Positions 32,832-42,667 of a stretch of DNA of 64,000 bases are shown piece after piece; the first letter of the stretch is position 1, and the number at the start of each line of letters is the position of its first letter. This stretch comes from NORP240 sp965222175 (GTDB taxonomy: Bacteria > Pseudomonadota > Gammaproteobacteria > Pseudomonadales > Pseudohongiellaceae): assembly GCA_965222175.1 (NCBI GenBank), contig OZ244938.1, positions 4,030,001 to 4,094,000 on the forward strand, written 5' to 3'. The position numbers and the translations under genes were made by a program. The notes beneath the pieces were generated by a model that was given only the letters and a program-made list of their open reading frames with translations, made no database searches and had not been told where the DNA came from.

Positions 32832-33553
32832 CCGACTCCCAGGTGCTTGCGCACATCTGCAGCAGAATACCCCGGATAGGCTCGATAGCCGCCTATGTGT
32901 ACATTGCTGTTGGCCCGCAGTTGCAGGATTATCCGCCGCGGAAGAGTGCGGAGATCATCATGGGCGATCGCCCCCTCCGGTAGTTCTTCACCCGGATCAT
33001 AAAGTAGCTCGGACGGCCTTTCGGGAACCTGGAACATGTCCCGCTCGTGCACCCACTGGATGAACTCATCGACATGCTCTTCGGTAGGGACCACCCTATC
33101 CCCGTCCTCGATCAGTGTGACCACCGCATCGAAAACATTGCCAATCGTGGCAATGAAGTCCCGTATATAGTTGCTGAAGTCACCGTCATAGGTGGAGATC
33201 ATGCAAAGATTGTTGTCGACGATGACAAACCGCGCGAAATGCACGGTGCCAACGTTATCGAGCCCGGCATAAATGGCATCAACATTCTGTGCAACCGCCA
33301 GCGCTGCCTTGGCCCGCCCTATTGGAGATTTGTCTTTCAGCGGCATGATCAGGTTCATCATGTGCTGCACGTTCTGTCCCGGCTGAGTGGCGGACGCAGG
33401 ACCGCCTGGCCGGGCCTCGACCGGGGTGCGCCACGCCCAGTACGGCACTAGAATATATCTAGCGATGAATTTAAAAATCCAGGTTTTGGGCAAGGTGGTG
33501 TCGATAAAGGTTGCAAACCAGCTTTTTTTCGGTAACTCCTGCTGCTCACTCAT
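32825..33553 (-). CDS. Unknown protein coupled to the catalase-like and DyP genes
   Basis: A 242-residue protein. The middle (NVGTVHFARFVIVDNNLCMI, then TYDGDFSNYIRDF) has the sequence pattern of ferredoxin-like halves of DyP and chlorite dismutase-type proteins but lacks their haem ligands. The N-terminus has a hydrophobic, aromatic-rich segment (WIFKFIARYILVPYWAWRTP) that could be membrane-associated. It overlaps the catalase-like gene by four bases (ATGA) and the DyP gene by seven, so it is made with both, possibly as a membrane adaptor. Function is unknown. Confidence 0.6.
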   Translation of the reverse strand: MSEQQELPKKSWFATFIDTTLPKTWIFKFIARYILVPYWAWRTPVEARPGGPASATQPGQNVQHMMNLIMPLKDKSPIGRAKAALAVAQNVDAIYAGLDNVGTVHFARFVIVDNNLCMISTYDGDFSNYIRDFIATIGNVFDAVVTLIEDGDRVVPTEEHVDEFIQWVHERDMFQVPERPSELLYDPGEELPEGAIAHDDLRTLPRRIILQLRANSNVHIGGYRAYPGYSAADVRKHLGVGW

Positions 33554-34599
33554 TGCTCATCTCCCTTGCTGAAGGGACAGGCGGTACCACCGCGGAGCTC
33601 CCTGGAGTATTCATAGGCGTCTTGTCTGGCGCGCAGGATCGGATCGTCAGAAAGCTCAATCCCGTTCGTCAACCGGCACGGGTTAAAGGCGATGTTGATG
33701 CAACTGGTTTCCTGGTCTGGCGCCACCTCTGTCAGATACAAGGTACCCAGCATTACCTTCACACGTTCTTTGGGCCAGGGCTTGGTGGGATCGTCAAGCG
33801 CGTCGCCATTCTCGCCAATTACCATGCGCAGAATAAACCGGGTGGACGGCTTCCCGGGTTGGAGGCGTTGGCGTAATTCTTCATGCAGGTAGTCATTGTC
33901 AACAGGTGCTTCTGGAGACCTGTTTTTTACACCCGCTACCGGTTGCCAGGAAAATCGCACATAACGCTTGACCCCTTCCGGGTCTTTCAACACGAAGGTA
34001 TGCACCGCGTGATAAGCTGCCCTGGCGTAGCTGGTGGGGGCACCGATACCGCCAGCCTGAAAAATAGCCAGCTGTGAATAGCGGTGCCGATTGGCGAATT
34101 TCAGCAGCCCACCCTGAGCGTCGTAGGTGGAGCCCGGATAGGGGTCCATCATGGGAACCTCCAGCTTCATCATGTCAAGGAGTTTCTGCAGCGGTTTTTC
34201 CCTTGACGGTGGTACCGGCTGTGAGTCTTTGGATAATTCGAGAAACGATTCCACAGTTGGGCAGAAGAATTCCCCCAGCGTCATCGCAACCAGGTCTGTT
34301 GCTGATCCGTCCGGTAGATGAAACCGGGTTGCCATGCCGCGTACGTCGGACCGGCTGTCCTGCTGCCTGGGACTTCCCTGGCCATTCGAATAGCGCACGG
34401 TTACCGGAATGGAATCTCCCTTAAAGTGAGCGGCCACCGAGTAGTTCCGGGCGACTTCTGAAGCTACGAAGTGCCCCTTGACGCCGATTCCGATGGTATG
34501 TACCGGCCTGGTACCGGGCTCATGATCAGGAAAATCGGAGATAACCGCGTTGACAAGCCTTTCAGCCTGGTTCTCTTCGCCCATGGGTTGGTACCTCAA
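33550..34599 (-). CDS. Catalase-family haem protein (SrpA-like)
   Basis: A 349-residue member of the short catalase-related family. N-terminal HTIGIGVKGHFVASEVARN has the distal His region, followed by the IPVTVRYSNGQGSP and DVRGMATRFHLPDG motifs of catalases. The C-terminal NPCRLTNGIELSDDPILRAR, then AYEYSREL, holds the Arg and Tyr for the proximal haem site. Such small catalases act mainly as peroxidases with organic donors. It is first in the leftward operon and divergent from the GMC operon; the 490-bp gap between should hold the promoters. An ATG six codons in is an alternative start. Confidence 0.88.
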   Translation of the reverse strand: MRYQPMGEENQAERLVNAVISDFPDHEPGTRPVHTIGIGVKGHFVASEVARNYSVAAHFKGDSIPVTVRYSNGQGSPRQQDSRSDVRGMATRFHLPDGSATDLVAMTLGEFFCPTVESFLELSKDSQPVPPSREKPLQKLLDMMKLEVPMMDPYPGSTYDAQGGLLKFANRHRYSQLAIFQAGGIGAPTSYARAAYHAVHTFVLKDPEGVKRYVRFSWQPVAGVKNRSPEAPVDNDYLHEELRQRLQPGKPSTRFILRMVIGENGDALDDPTKPWPKERVKVMLGTLYLTEVAPDQETSCINIAFNPCRLTNGIELSDDPILRARQDAYEYSRELRGGTACPFSKGDEQ

Positions 34600-35089
34600 T
34601 TATTATTCGTTTTTTGTTACCTGATTGACTACAGGCGGCCGAAGTGGAGATGCTGACGAAATTGAATTCGACGGCTTTCAGCATGGCTTCCGGAATGGAG
34701 CCCTGGTATTCAAGCGACCATCAGGTCTGCCAGGCGGGATCGTGCCTTTACGCATGCGCGACCTGATGACGGCTTGCACAGACTCTCGAGTGTAGAACAA
34801 AAGTTCCTGATTTAGTAGCAAATTGGTCCTGACGAAACATCAAACAAGCAAATGCCACGAAAATCGTGCTACCGACCGGCTGTTCGGATATATCGAAACC
34901 ATCGACAGATACCGATTGCCTCGGGATGTAACTGCTCAGTTTAGCAACAGAAAAGTTGGCGTTACTGATATGCGTCAAAAATCTTTCTTGATTAAATGAT
35001 TTAAAAGGGCAACTATGAGCTGGAATATTGCTCAAAATCAGCCAACGCAATCAGGACGCTGAGACTGCCTGACTTACCAGGAGTGTCAA
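34600..35089. promoter_or_regulatory. Divergent intergenic region between the two redox operons
   Basis: 490 bases between the catalase-like gene and the GMC gene. A 100-codon frame on the minus strand (34748-35050) has no start signal or recognisable protein, so I read the region as non-coding control DNA. No clear palindrome or promoter consensus was found. Confidence 0.4.
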
Positions 35090-36804
35090 TTGAATCGAAT
35101 TGCACGTCCCGTACGCGAGCTGAATTCCCGCTACGATGTAATCGTTATCGGTTCCGGCTATGGCGGGGGTATAGCAGCTTCCAGGCTCGCCCGCGCAGGA
35201 CAGTCGGTATGCCTTCTTGAAAGAGGCAGGGAAATCCTGCCCGGCGAGTTCCCGAATACGGAACTGGAGGCGGCCAGCCAGCTCCAGCTGGACACGCCAG
35301 CAGGCAAAATCGGCCCAAAAAACGGTCTTTACAACATTCACGTCAACAAAGAACAGAACGTGGTAGTCGGTTGCGGACTTGGCGGAACTTCCCTGATAAA
35401 CGCCAACGTGTCATTGCCACCGGCCAATGATATTTTCTCCGAGGACTGTTGGCCTGAACCGATTCGTGAACAACAAGACACGTTGCTCCAGTCGGGCTTC
35501 GAGCATGCGCGCCAGATGCTCAAACCGATGCCCTATCCGGAATCCTATCCCCCACTTGAAAAGCTGAAGGCCCACGAAACCAGTGCGGCCGCCATGAATC
35601 AGGAGTTCTACCGCACTCCAATCAATGTAACGTTCAAGACACCACAGAACGGCATCAATGAATTCGGTGTACCACAGGTTGCCTGCAACAACTGCGGTGA
35701 CTGTGTGTCCGGCTGCAACACCGGGGCAAAAAACACGACCGCATGAACTACCTGCCGGATGCCTGCAATCATGGAGCCGAAATATATTGTGAAACATGGG
35801 TAAGCCATGTGGAAAAACTGCCTGATGGGTGGCGTGTTCATTTACGACTGCCTGACGAAAAGAATGACAGTTTCGTTGACGCACGGATAGTTGTCGTGGC
35901 GGCAGGCACGCTGGGCAGTAACGAGATTATGCTACGCAGCCGGGACCGCGGACTATCACTGTCCAGCAGACTTGGCGAGGGATTCTCGGGCAACGGCGAT
36001 ATTCTGGGATTCGGGTACAACTGCGACGTGGAGATCAATGGCATCGGTTTCGGTGATCATGACCCGGCTACGATGGCACCCGTTGGACCCTGTATAACCA
36101 GCATAATTGATACCCGGAAAAAAGGCACCAACTGGAAAGATCGAATGATAATTGAAGAAGGGTCCATCCCTGGCGCAGTTGGAAAATTCATTACACCATT
36201 GATGGCCGCTGCAAGTGCCGCCTTGGGGAAAAACCCTGAGCTTAAGCACAGCAAGAAACCAAAACTAACAGACGCATTACAAGACGCACTACAAAAAGAG
36301 TCGCGAAAAGCCGAGAGCATGCTGCGTGGTCCCTATCACGGCGCAATCAATCGGCTGCAGACTTACCTGATAATGAGCCACGACGATGCCAGGGGAAAGC
36401 TGTCGCTGGTCGATGACAGGCTTCGAATTGACTGGCCCGATGTCGGCAAACAACAGAATTTTACTATTGGTAACGACCGTCTGCTTGAGGCAACTTCAGC
36501 CCTGGGCGGCGAGTATGTGGAAAATCCGATCTGGACCAAGCTCTTTCATAAGAGCCTTGTTTCTGTGCATCCACTGGGAGGCTGTAATATGGGTGACAGC
36601 GCGGAACAGGGAGTAGTTGATCACAAAGGGCGCGTGTTCGATGCCGAGTCAGGTGTTTCCACTCATACGGGGCTGTATATATCTGACGGTTCGGTTGTTC
36701 CTACATCGCTGGCAGTCAATCCGCTGCTGACAATTTCTGCCGTTACCGAAAGATGCTGCAGACTGTTGGCGGACGATTATGGCCTCACTATCAATTACGA
36801 TTAG
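35090..36804 (+). pseudogene. GMC-type oxidoreductase, frameshifted
   Basis: A TTG start with AGGAG at the right distance. The first frame (to TGA 35744-35746) has the FAD site DVIVIGSGYGGGIAASRLAR, GCGLGGTSLINANV, and CNNCGDCVSGCNTGAK. The second (ATG 35743 to TAG 36802) continues NYLPDACNHGAEIYCETWV, and has GTLGSNEIMLRS and VHPLGGCNMGD ending with the GMC C-terminal pattern LYISDGSVVPTSLAVNPLLT. The junction, ACCGCATGAAC, looks like loss of one A from GCAATG, so the original was one protein of about 571 residues of the cholesterol oxidase-like branch. The ATGA overlap might allow reinitiation and two split chains. It heads an operon with a metallophosphoesterase and lipase. Confidence 0.82.
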
Positions 36805-36875
36805 CCGGCTGCATGTCGCACTCGCCGCGGAAGTAATCGGTACATGAACCGCACCTATATTTAAGGAATTCTGGC

Positions 36876-38081
36876 ATGGAATATGACGATATAAAAACCA
36901 AGGTTCAAAAAGCCTATCAGGAGTTTGCTGCTTCCGCCTCAAAAGAGAAGCACGACGAAGTAATCAGGCTCTTGCAAGACATACATCAGGATAGCGAGAA
37001 GCTGGTCGGTGAAGCGAAGGACTACATTCATGGCGCCGAATTTGCTCACGTCGCGACGATGCTGGACAAGGTGCCGAAAGGAAGCACCCACCTACCGAGT
37101 GACGAAAAATCCCTGCCCACCCGCCTCAAGCCCAATGGCGAACTGCTGGGTGTCGGTAAATGGGAACTGCTCGATCCAGGCTGGGCCCTGTCTTTCGAAC
37201 AATGGCTGGCACATCTGGAAAACAAGGCGCCCTTCAACTCAAATCCCCAGACAATAGACATACCTGACGAGGTCAGCATCGCAGTATGCGGTGACTGGGG
37301 AACGGGGCCCTGGAAGCCTGACGCGCCAAGCACGAAAGTGGCCAAGCAGATGGTGAAGCAAAAGCCCGACCTGACCATCCACCTGGGCGATGTTTATTAC
37401 GCCGGAACCAGGCAAGAAGAAGTCAACAACCTGGTCGATCCCTGGCCGATGGGTACCCTTGGCGGACTTACCTTGAATTCCAATCATGAGATGTACAACG
37501 GCGCACACGCATACTTCAGTGTGGCATTAAAGAAAAAATTTCACCTGCAGAAAAATTGCAGCTACTTTTGCCTGAGAAATTCCAATTGGCTGATTATCGG
37601 CCTGGATACAGCCTATCACGCGCCAGAGAATGACCTGTATCTCAAGGGCAAGCTGAACCATGTGCAGCGAAACTGGCTCGCGGGCTTACCCAAAGACAAG
37701 AAGATCATTCTCCTGTCCCATCACGAAGGCCAGAATATCGATGGCCAGAAACCCGGGTCCTGTTTTCAGGACGTTGTACAGGCACTTGGTCGGGCACCGG
37801 ACTTCTGGTACTGGGGCCATCTGCATAACGCGATAGTCTATCAGCCCTATGAGGGTATGCTGGGCCGCTGTGTTGGTCATGGCGCGGTGCCCTATGGCGA
37901 TGCGTCGATGCTGAAGGGCAAGCCGGCAGTCGTCTGGTATGAAAACCGCTCGGCGGGCGACCCGGAGATTCCCCTGCGGGTTAAAAATGGATTTGCGATG
38001 CTGGAGCTGAAAAATGCCACATTGAGCGAGTCACTTATCGACGAAGACGGTGGTGTGCCATTCCAGGCAACCCATGACTGA
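36876..38081 (+). CDS. Calcineurin-like metallophosphoesterase
   Basis: A 401-residue protein. The five metal motifs are present in order: VCGDWGTG, HLGDVYYAG, SNHEM, LLSHHEG and WGHLHNAI, with an N-terminal helical region of about 125 residues. The start follows AAGGAA. Motif spacing suits the purple acid phosphatase/phosphodiesterase-like branch. There is no signal peptide, so it is probably cytoplasmic. It sits between the GMC and lipase genes (71 and 61 bp), which suggests a lipid- or phosphoester-related pathway. The gene is intact although both neighbours are broken. Confidence 0.85.
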   Translation: MEYDDIKTKVQKAYQEFAASASKEKHDEVIRLLQDIHQDSEKLVGEAKDYIHGAEFAHVATMLDKVPKGSTHLPSDEKSLPTRLKPNGELLGVGKWELLDPGWALSFEQWLAHLENKAPFNSNPQTIDIPDEVSIAVCGDWGTGPWKPDAPSTKVAKQMVKQKPDLTIHLGDVYYAGTRQEEVNNLVDPWPMGTLGGLTLNSNHEMYNGAHAYFSVALKKKFHLQKNCSYFCLRNSNWLIIGLDTAYHAPENDLYLKGKLNHVQRNWLAGLPKDKKIILLSHHEGQNIDGQKPGSCFQDVVQALGRAPDFWYWGHLHNAIVYQPYEGMLGRCVGHGAVPYGDASMLKGKPAVVWYENRSAGDPEIPLRVKNGFAMLELKNATLSESLIDEDGGVPFQATHD

Positions 38082-38142
38082 TGGTGTAACCCGCTGCCAG
38101 TCCGCAAGCAACCGGCTTTATTTTACTTCAAGGAATCACCCC

Positions 38143-38895
38143 ATGACCGATGTGAACTTCCCACTCATGCTTGAACATGCGCGCCGTGCGGCTGCCGCCT
38201 ACGACTCATCGGATGCTATAAGAGGGGAATTTGGCGAATCAGATCTCGCCGTCAAGGATTTGCCACATATCAAGGTCAAGGTATTTGTGGAAACCCATGA
38301 GTCCAGCAAATTACAGTGGATCGCTGTCCGCGGCACAGCCAATCTTGAAGATATCAAACTCGATGCAGAATTTATTATGGAAGATGAAAAACTCGAAGGC
38401 GTGCCTCTTCACAAAGGCTTAGCTGTGTGCGCCAGGGATGTGCATGAGTATGTAACGCCACTGCTGTTACCAGGCTATCAGGTACGCCTGACCGGGCATA
38501 GCCTGGGTGGCGCCATTGCGGCGATCCTGGCGATGATTTTTCACAGTGCCAGCGATGTCACGCTGGATCATTGCTACACCTTCGGTCAACCAAAGGTAAC
38601 CAATTAGGAGGGCGTAAGCAGATACCGGGACTTGCCTCTTACGCGGGTTGTCAACAAAGGCGATCCCATACCGCTTGTTCCACCGGTAACCTTCATGGCA
38701 GTACTGCATGGTATCTATAAACACTTCGGCGATGAGGTGCTGCTCAAATCGAACACCGACTATTCCTACTACCCGGAGCACGACGCTGAACGGTATAAGT
38801 TGACCTCATTCTGGGACCATCTGGGGCGTGAAGACCTGCTGGACCACGACATCAAGCATTACATCAGCAAAATCAACGGTCTTTCCTCTGCCTGA
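38143..38895 (+). pseudogene. Class 3 lipase-like hydrolase interrupted by an in-frame TAG
   Basis: A 250-codon frame from ATG 38143, AAGGAA upstream, cut by a TAG at 38605-38607 (codon 155). Before it, the nucleophile elbow TGHSLGGAIAAIL (S120) and CYTFGQPKVTN are present. After it, in the same frame, come YRDLPLTRVVNKGDPIPLVPP (catalytic Asp region) and a C-terminus with YYPEHDAERY (likely catalytic His region) and DHDIKHYISKI. The triad is thus split by the stop. A single change such as TGG or CAG to TAG would explain it. An in-frame ATG at 38695 gives only a fragment. The family hydrolyses acylglycerols or phospholipids. Confidence 0.82.
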
Positions 38896-38959
38896 GCATT
38901 GGCAAGCTGATCGACCAGTCAATTGCCTGCGTCTTGGGGCTTTCGACTCCGCCACACTA

Positions 38960-39030
38960 TTATCCAACTATCCAATCATTCAACCATCCAACCATTCAAC
39001 TATCCAACCGTCTTACCATACAACCATAGT
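38960..39030 (+). repeat. Short degenerate tandem repeat
   Basis: Units like ATCCAAC, ATTCAAC and ATCCAAT repeat about nine times with a 7-9 base period. It lies in the 460-bp gap after the lipase remnant, where no gene is seen. An AT-rich TTTTACTTTTTTATAAATATC stretch further right (39269-39289) may include the promoter of the next operon. Confidence 0.8.
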
Positions 39031-39357
39031 TCCTGAACCCGGGGTACCTGGGTTGCTGTCTCTTATCAGCAAAGTCATTTCGACTGCAGGGAGTTGCAGG
39101 TTAGTAGAGCTGCGGATTTTATTTGCACCCCCGCAAATTCTGCGTCAATTTCTCAGGGCATGCCATTTTTCAAACCCCAAGGTCATGCAGTTTCGCCTCC
39201 CATCTCCCGCAAAATAGGAAGTAGCGCATAGACTCGCCTGTTTGTCTCCATTACCATTGGGTATTGCTGACTTTTACTTTTTTATAAATATCAGTCAGTA
39301 GCCAGCATTTCTTCAGCAAACAGTTGTTCCTGGATGGGATCGGGTTTTATCGAGCTA

Positions 39358-40638
39358 ATGGTCAAACTGTATCAAACCAATCGGGAGCAGGTGATTGTGA
39401 TTGGCGCTGGACTCACCGGATCCTGCGTCGCGCTTGGGTTGGCGAACCAGGGTTTCAAGGTTGCCCTTCTGGATCAGGATCCGGTTCCTATGAATCGGGC
39501 AAGCCGGCGGAACGAGGGTAAAATTCACCTTGGGTTGATTTATGCAGCAGATCCTTCTTTCGCAACCGCCGACCTGCAACTTCAAGGCGCTCTGTCTTTT
39601 TTCCCTCTGCTGAAACGTTGTATTGGAGACAAGGTACACGATCTGCAATTCTCAACACCATTTATCTATCTGGTAGCGCAGGATTCAATTGTGAGTGCAG
39701 AGAAGCTGGAAATGCATTACGGTGAAGTGACAGATGCCTATCGAAAACATACCGGATCAGATCCCGGCTTGTCCTATTTGGGGACACACCCGGATTTCCT
39801 GGCAAGGCGGGTTGATCTTGAAAAACTGGACAACAGGCTGGTTACCAAAAGCTGTGCTGCTGCTTTCGAAACAAGTGAGCTGGCAATTGATACCGACCAG
39901 CTCTCCACCCTGGTCACGCGTGCAATAAACGCTTCGAATAACATAAAATTTTATCCACGCTACAAGGTCAGGGAAATTGACCGACGGGCAGACGGTTTTG
40001 TGGTATCCGGCGAATCAACTGATTCAAGCTGGACGTTAACCAGCGATCAGGTCGTCAACGCGACATGGGAAAACCGACTGAAACTGGACGCAACCCTTGG
40101 TATCCCGCCTGCCCCCGGTTGGCTGTATCGACTCAAATACAGAGTTCTGGCTCACCTGCCGGACAGTCTGGTTAATGCGCCGTCAATTACCATGGTATTA
40201 GGTCGTTATGGCGACGCGGTGATCAGAGCAAATGGTACAGTGTATCTTTCATGGTACCCGGCTGGAATGCTGGGATGGACCAATGAATTGGAAGCTCCGG
40301 CAGAGTGGCAATCGGTTTGCAGTGGAGACATGCGAGCACAGGCGCCGGACATAGTTGATGAAATAATTGCCGGAATAGCGCCGTGGTATCCTGAGGTAGG
40401 TAATTGTAAGCCGTATCAGCTCGATGCCGGTGCTATCGTTGCCTATGGGAAATCAGATGTGGATGATCCTGAAAGTGGCTTGCATGATCGAACACGGGTC
40501 GGTGTGTACAGCACCGGAGGCTACCACAGTGTCGACCCCGGTAAGTTAACCACCGCTCCTCACTTTGCTTTTCGGGCAGTAGAAAACGTAGTTTCCTTTT
40601 TTGGTCACCAGACCTCAGCAGTCAATGTAGATAAGTGA
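39358..40638 (+). CDS. FAD-dependent oxidoreductase (DAO family)
   Basis: A 426-residue protein (an ATG at 39334 would add eight residues). The N-terminal FAD site is VIVIGAGLTGSCVALGLANQ, and RRNEGKIHLGLIYA is a DAO-type active-site segment. The C-terminal GVYSTGGYHSVDPGKLTTAP resembles the loop closing on FAD in glycine oxidase-like proteins. It oxidises an amine, hydroxy acid or similar. The stop overlaps the start of the glycosyltransferase (TGATG), so translation is coupled. Confidence 0.85.
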   Translation: MVKLYQTNREQVIVIGAGLTGSCVALGLANQGFKVALLDQDPVPMNRASRRNEGKIHLGLIYAADPSFATADLQLQGALSFFPLLKRCIGDKVHDLQFSTPFIYLVAQDSIVSAEKLEMHYGEVTDAYRKHTGSDPGLSYLGTHPDFLARRVDLEKLDNRLVTKSCAAAFETSELAIDTDQLSTLVTRAINASNNIKFYPRYKVREIDRRADGFVVSGESTDSSWTLTSDQVVNATWENRLKLDATLGIPPAPGWLYRLKYRVLAHLPDSLVNAPSITMVLGRYGDAVIRANGTVYLSWYPAGMLGWTNELEAPAEWQSVCSGDMRAQAPDIVDEIIAGIAPWYPEVGNCKPYQLDAGAIVAYGKSDVDDPESGLHDRTRVGVYSTGGYHSVDPGKLTTAPHFAFRAVENVVSFFGHQTSAVNVDK

Positions 40639-41486
40639 TGTCGGAGAAGCATGCGACACGCAGTGTTCTTGCGCTGGTTCCTGCATGGAACGCAGAGCAG
40701 TTTATCGAGCGAACACTTGTTTCTCTTGCTGAGCAGACCTACACAAACCTGAAAGTCTTAATTTCTGATGACGCGTCAACGGACAACACCGTCAGCATTT
40801 GCAGGAAGTTTGTTGAGCAAGATCAGAGATTTGCCCTCATAGAGCAACCGGAAAATAAGGGGTGGCTTGGCAACACCAACGCGCTTTTACAGGAAGCAGA
40901 GGCCGATTACCTGCTTTTTGCATTCCATGACGACGTATTGCTTCCGGACTATATTTCCCGTTGTGTTGCTGCACTGGAAGCCAACCAGGAAGCTGTTGTT
41001 GCTTATTCCGATATGCTCACCATCTACCAGGATGGTGATCGGATCGAGGGCAGATGTACGCTGATAGAAGGGCTCAAATCACCTGTGGAGCGTGCCAAAC
41101 GAATGCTTTGGAGAGTCGATCACTGGTGGGCGCCGAACAGGGGCGTCTTCAGGGCGGAGGCTGCAGATCTTATAGGTGGTATGAAAAGGAACCTTGCCGG
41201 TGAATTTTCAGCCGACTGGCCCTGGCTGGTTCATATGATGTTGCTTGGCGAGGCCGTTCGCGTCCCGGAGGTATTGGTTGAAAAATATTACCGGGAGCAC
41301 AGCGTTTCCCGGAAGTGGAATTTCAGCTCACGACACAAACTGGCTGCGCTGCTTGCCTGTGCCCGGGAAATACACAGTGCCAGATTAAAGCTGACGGAAA
41401 CGTTAAGACTTGATGCAACACTCCTGCGAATCGGTGCCCGCCTGATGCTTACCATTACTGAAAAGGAAAGACGGGTTAAGGGATAA
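40638..41486 (+). CDS. Family 2 glycosyltransferase
   Basis: A 282-residue GT-A enzyme: LALVPAWNAEQFIERTLVSL, LISDDASTDNTVSI (nucleotide-binding Asp), and FHDDVLLPDYI as the DXD-like region. The C-terminal half has WWAPNRGVFRAEAADLIGGM and AGEFSADWPWLVHMM (acceptor-site Asp-Trp). It transfers a sugar from a nucleotide donor. There is no membrane segment. It is coupled to the FAD oxidoreductase and followed after 55 bp by the TauD-type gene. Confidence 0.9.
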   Translation: MSEKHATRSVLALVPAWNAEQFIERTLVSLAEQTYTNLKVLISDDASTDNTVSICRKFVEQDQRFALIEQPENKGWLGNTNALLQEAEADYLLFAFHDDVLLPDYISRCVAALEANQEAVVAYSDMLTIYQDGDRIEGRCTLIEGLKSPVERAKRMLWRVDHWWAPNRGVFRAEAADLIGGMKRNLAGEFSADWPWLVHMMLLGEAVRVPEVLVEKYYREHSVSRKWNFSSRHKLAALLACAREIHSARLKLTETLRLDATLLRIGARLMLTITEKERRVKG

Positions 41487-41541
41487 GACCCGTATTTTAT
41501 GCACCTCTCCCAGGATCAGCGAAGTGTTGGAGTGAGTAACA

Positions 41542-42513
41542 ATGGAAACTGATAAAGCGGGCCGCATTAACAAGGTCGATCTGTCATCGGGGTCCATTCA
41601 ATTTTCACCGCTGACTCCTGCAATGGGCGCTGAGGTTGCAGGCCTGGATATTGCAAATGGCGTTCCGCAATCCAAAGAGCCACTGCTTAAAAAAGCCTTG
41701 CTTGACTATCAGATCCTGCTGTTCCGTCGACAATATCTGAATGATGTGCAGCAGGTTCATTTCGCACGAATTTTCGGTCAATTACGTCCAGCGTGGCAGG
41801 CTGAACATTACCGAAGCAGCAGTGAATTCGCCCACTATCTCAGCAATGTTGACCGCAGCGGTGTACCGGTGGGATTCCATCCTGATCGTAATTCAGTTTA
41901 TTGGCACACCGATCACACCCATGTACCGGTACCAGCAAAAGCGACGGTATTGAATGCAGTGCAAGTATCAGCAGCGTCCGGTAAAACCCACTTCATCAAT
42001 ATGCAGCAGGAATATGAAAACCTGGCTCAAGCTACCAAAGACCGGTATGCCAGCTACGTTGCCGAGCACCACCTCGGATTCCGCAGGGCCGCGCGCAATA
42101 ACAGGATGCCAACGCAGTGGCTGCAGGCTAGAAGAAATGACGGTGTATCGATACTTTCACAGTTGAAGTGGTGGGTAAATACGATACGGCGAAGATGGCA
42201 GCAGGGTCCTGTATACCATCCTATTGTGCGCCCTCACCCTGAAACGGGTCGGCTGGTATTGTTTATCGGCGACCACGCCTGGCGTATCAAGGGAAAGTTC
42301 TGGCCGACAGGGATCAGACTGATGAATGAGATCAACGCATTCAAATTTGATCCTGACGCTGTTTACACGCACCAGTGGGAAACAGGCGATCTGCTGATCT
42401 GGGATAATGCGAGCCTGTTGCATCGACTTGGTGAATACGATCTCACTGATCAGGTCAGAATAATGCGCAGGTGTGTGGTGCTGGGTGACGATAGATCTGC
42501 AGATCGTCAATAG
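41542..42513 (+). CDS. TauD/TfdA-type Fe(II)/2-oxoglutarate dioxygenase
   Basis: A 323-residue protein. The metal motif is WHTDHTHVPVPAKATVL (HxD), the distal His lies in IWDNASLLHRLGEYDL, and the Arg in VRIMRRCVVLGD binds 2-oxoglutarate. The N-terminal GAEVAGLDIANG is also typical. It hydroxylates or desaturates a small molecule. Third gene of the operon; a perfect hairpin (42571-42606) follows. Confidence 0.9.
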   Translation: METDKAGRINKVDLSSGSIQFSPLTPAMGAEVAGLDIANGVPQSKEPLLKKALLDYQILLFRRQYLNDVQQVHFARIFGQLRPAWQAEHYRSSSEFAHYLSNVDRSGVPVGFHPDRNSVYWHTDHTHVPVPAKATVLNAVQVSAASGKTHFINMQQEYENLAQATKDRYASYVAEHHLGFRRAARNNRMPTQWLQARRNDGVSILSQLKWWVNTIRRRWQQGPVYHPIVRPHPETGRLVLFIGDHAWRIKGKFWPTGIRLMNEINAFKFDPDAVYTHQWETGDLLIWDNASLLHRLGEYDLTDQVRIMRRCVVLGDDRSADRQ

Positions 42514-42570
42514 ATTCACCACGCTGTCCTTTGCCGTAGCCCTCAGGTGTAACACCCTCAGGTGTAATAG

Positions 42571-42606
42571 TTGGATTCTGACCTAACAGACAGTGTCAGA
42601 ATCCAA
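42571..42606 (+). terminator. Hairpin terminator of the FAD/GT/TauD operon
   Basis: TTGGATTCTGAC pairs perfectly with GTCAGAATCCAA over 12 bases. There is no strong T-run, so it may depend on Rho or be a processed stem. Just upstream CCTCAGGTGTAA is tandemly duplicated. Confidence 0.65.
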
Positions 42607-42667
42607 AGCGGTAGTAGCCGCTGCTAGATCCTACGGCAGCTTTCGGCTTAAATGCTGACCTTGGTAA

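Noticed and set aside
34748..35050. 100-codon gene on the minus strand between the redox operons
   Set aside because: No ribosome-binding site, no recognisable protein pattern, and it lies in a divergent promoter region.
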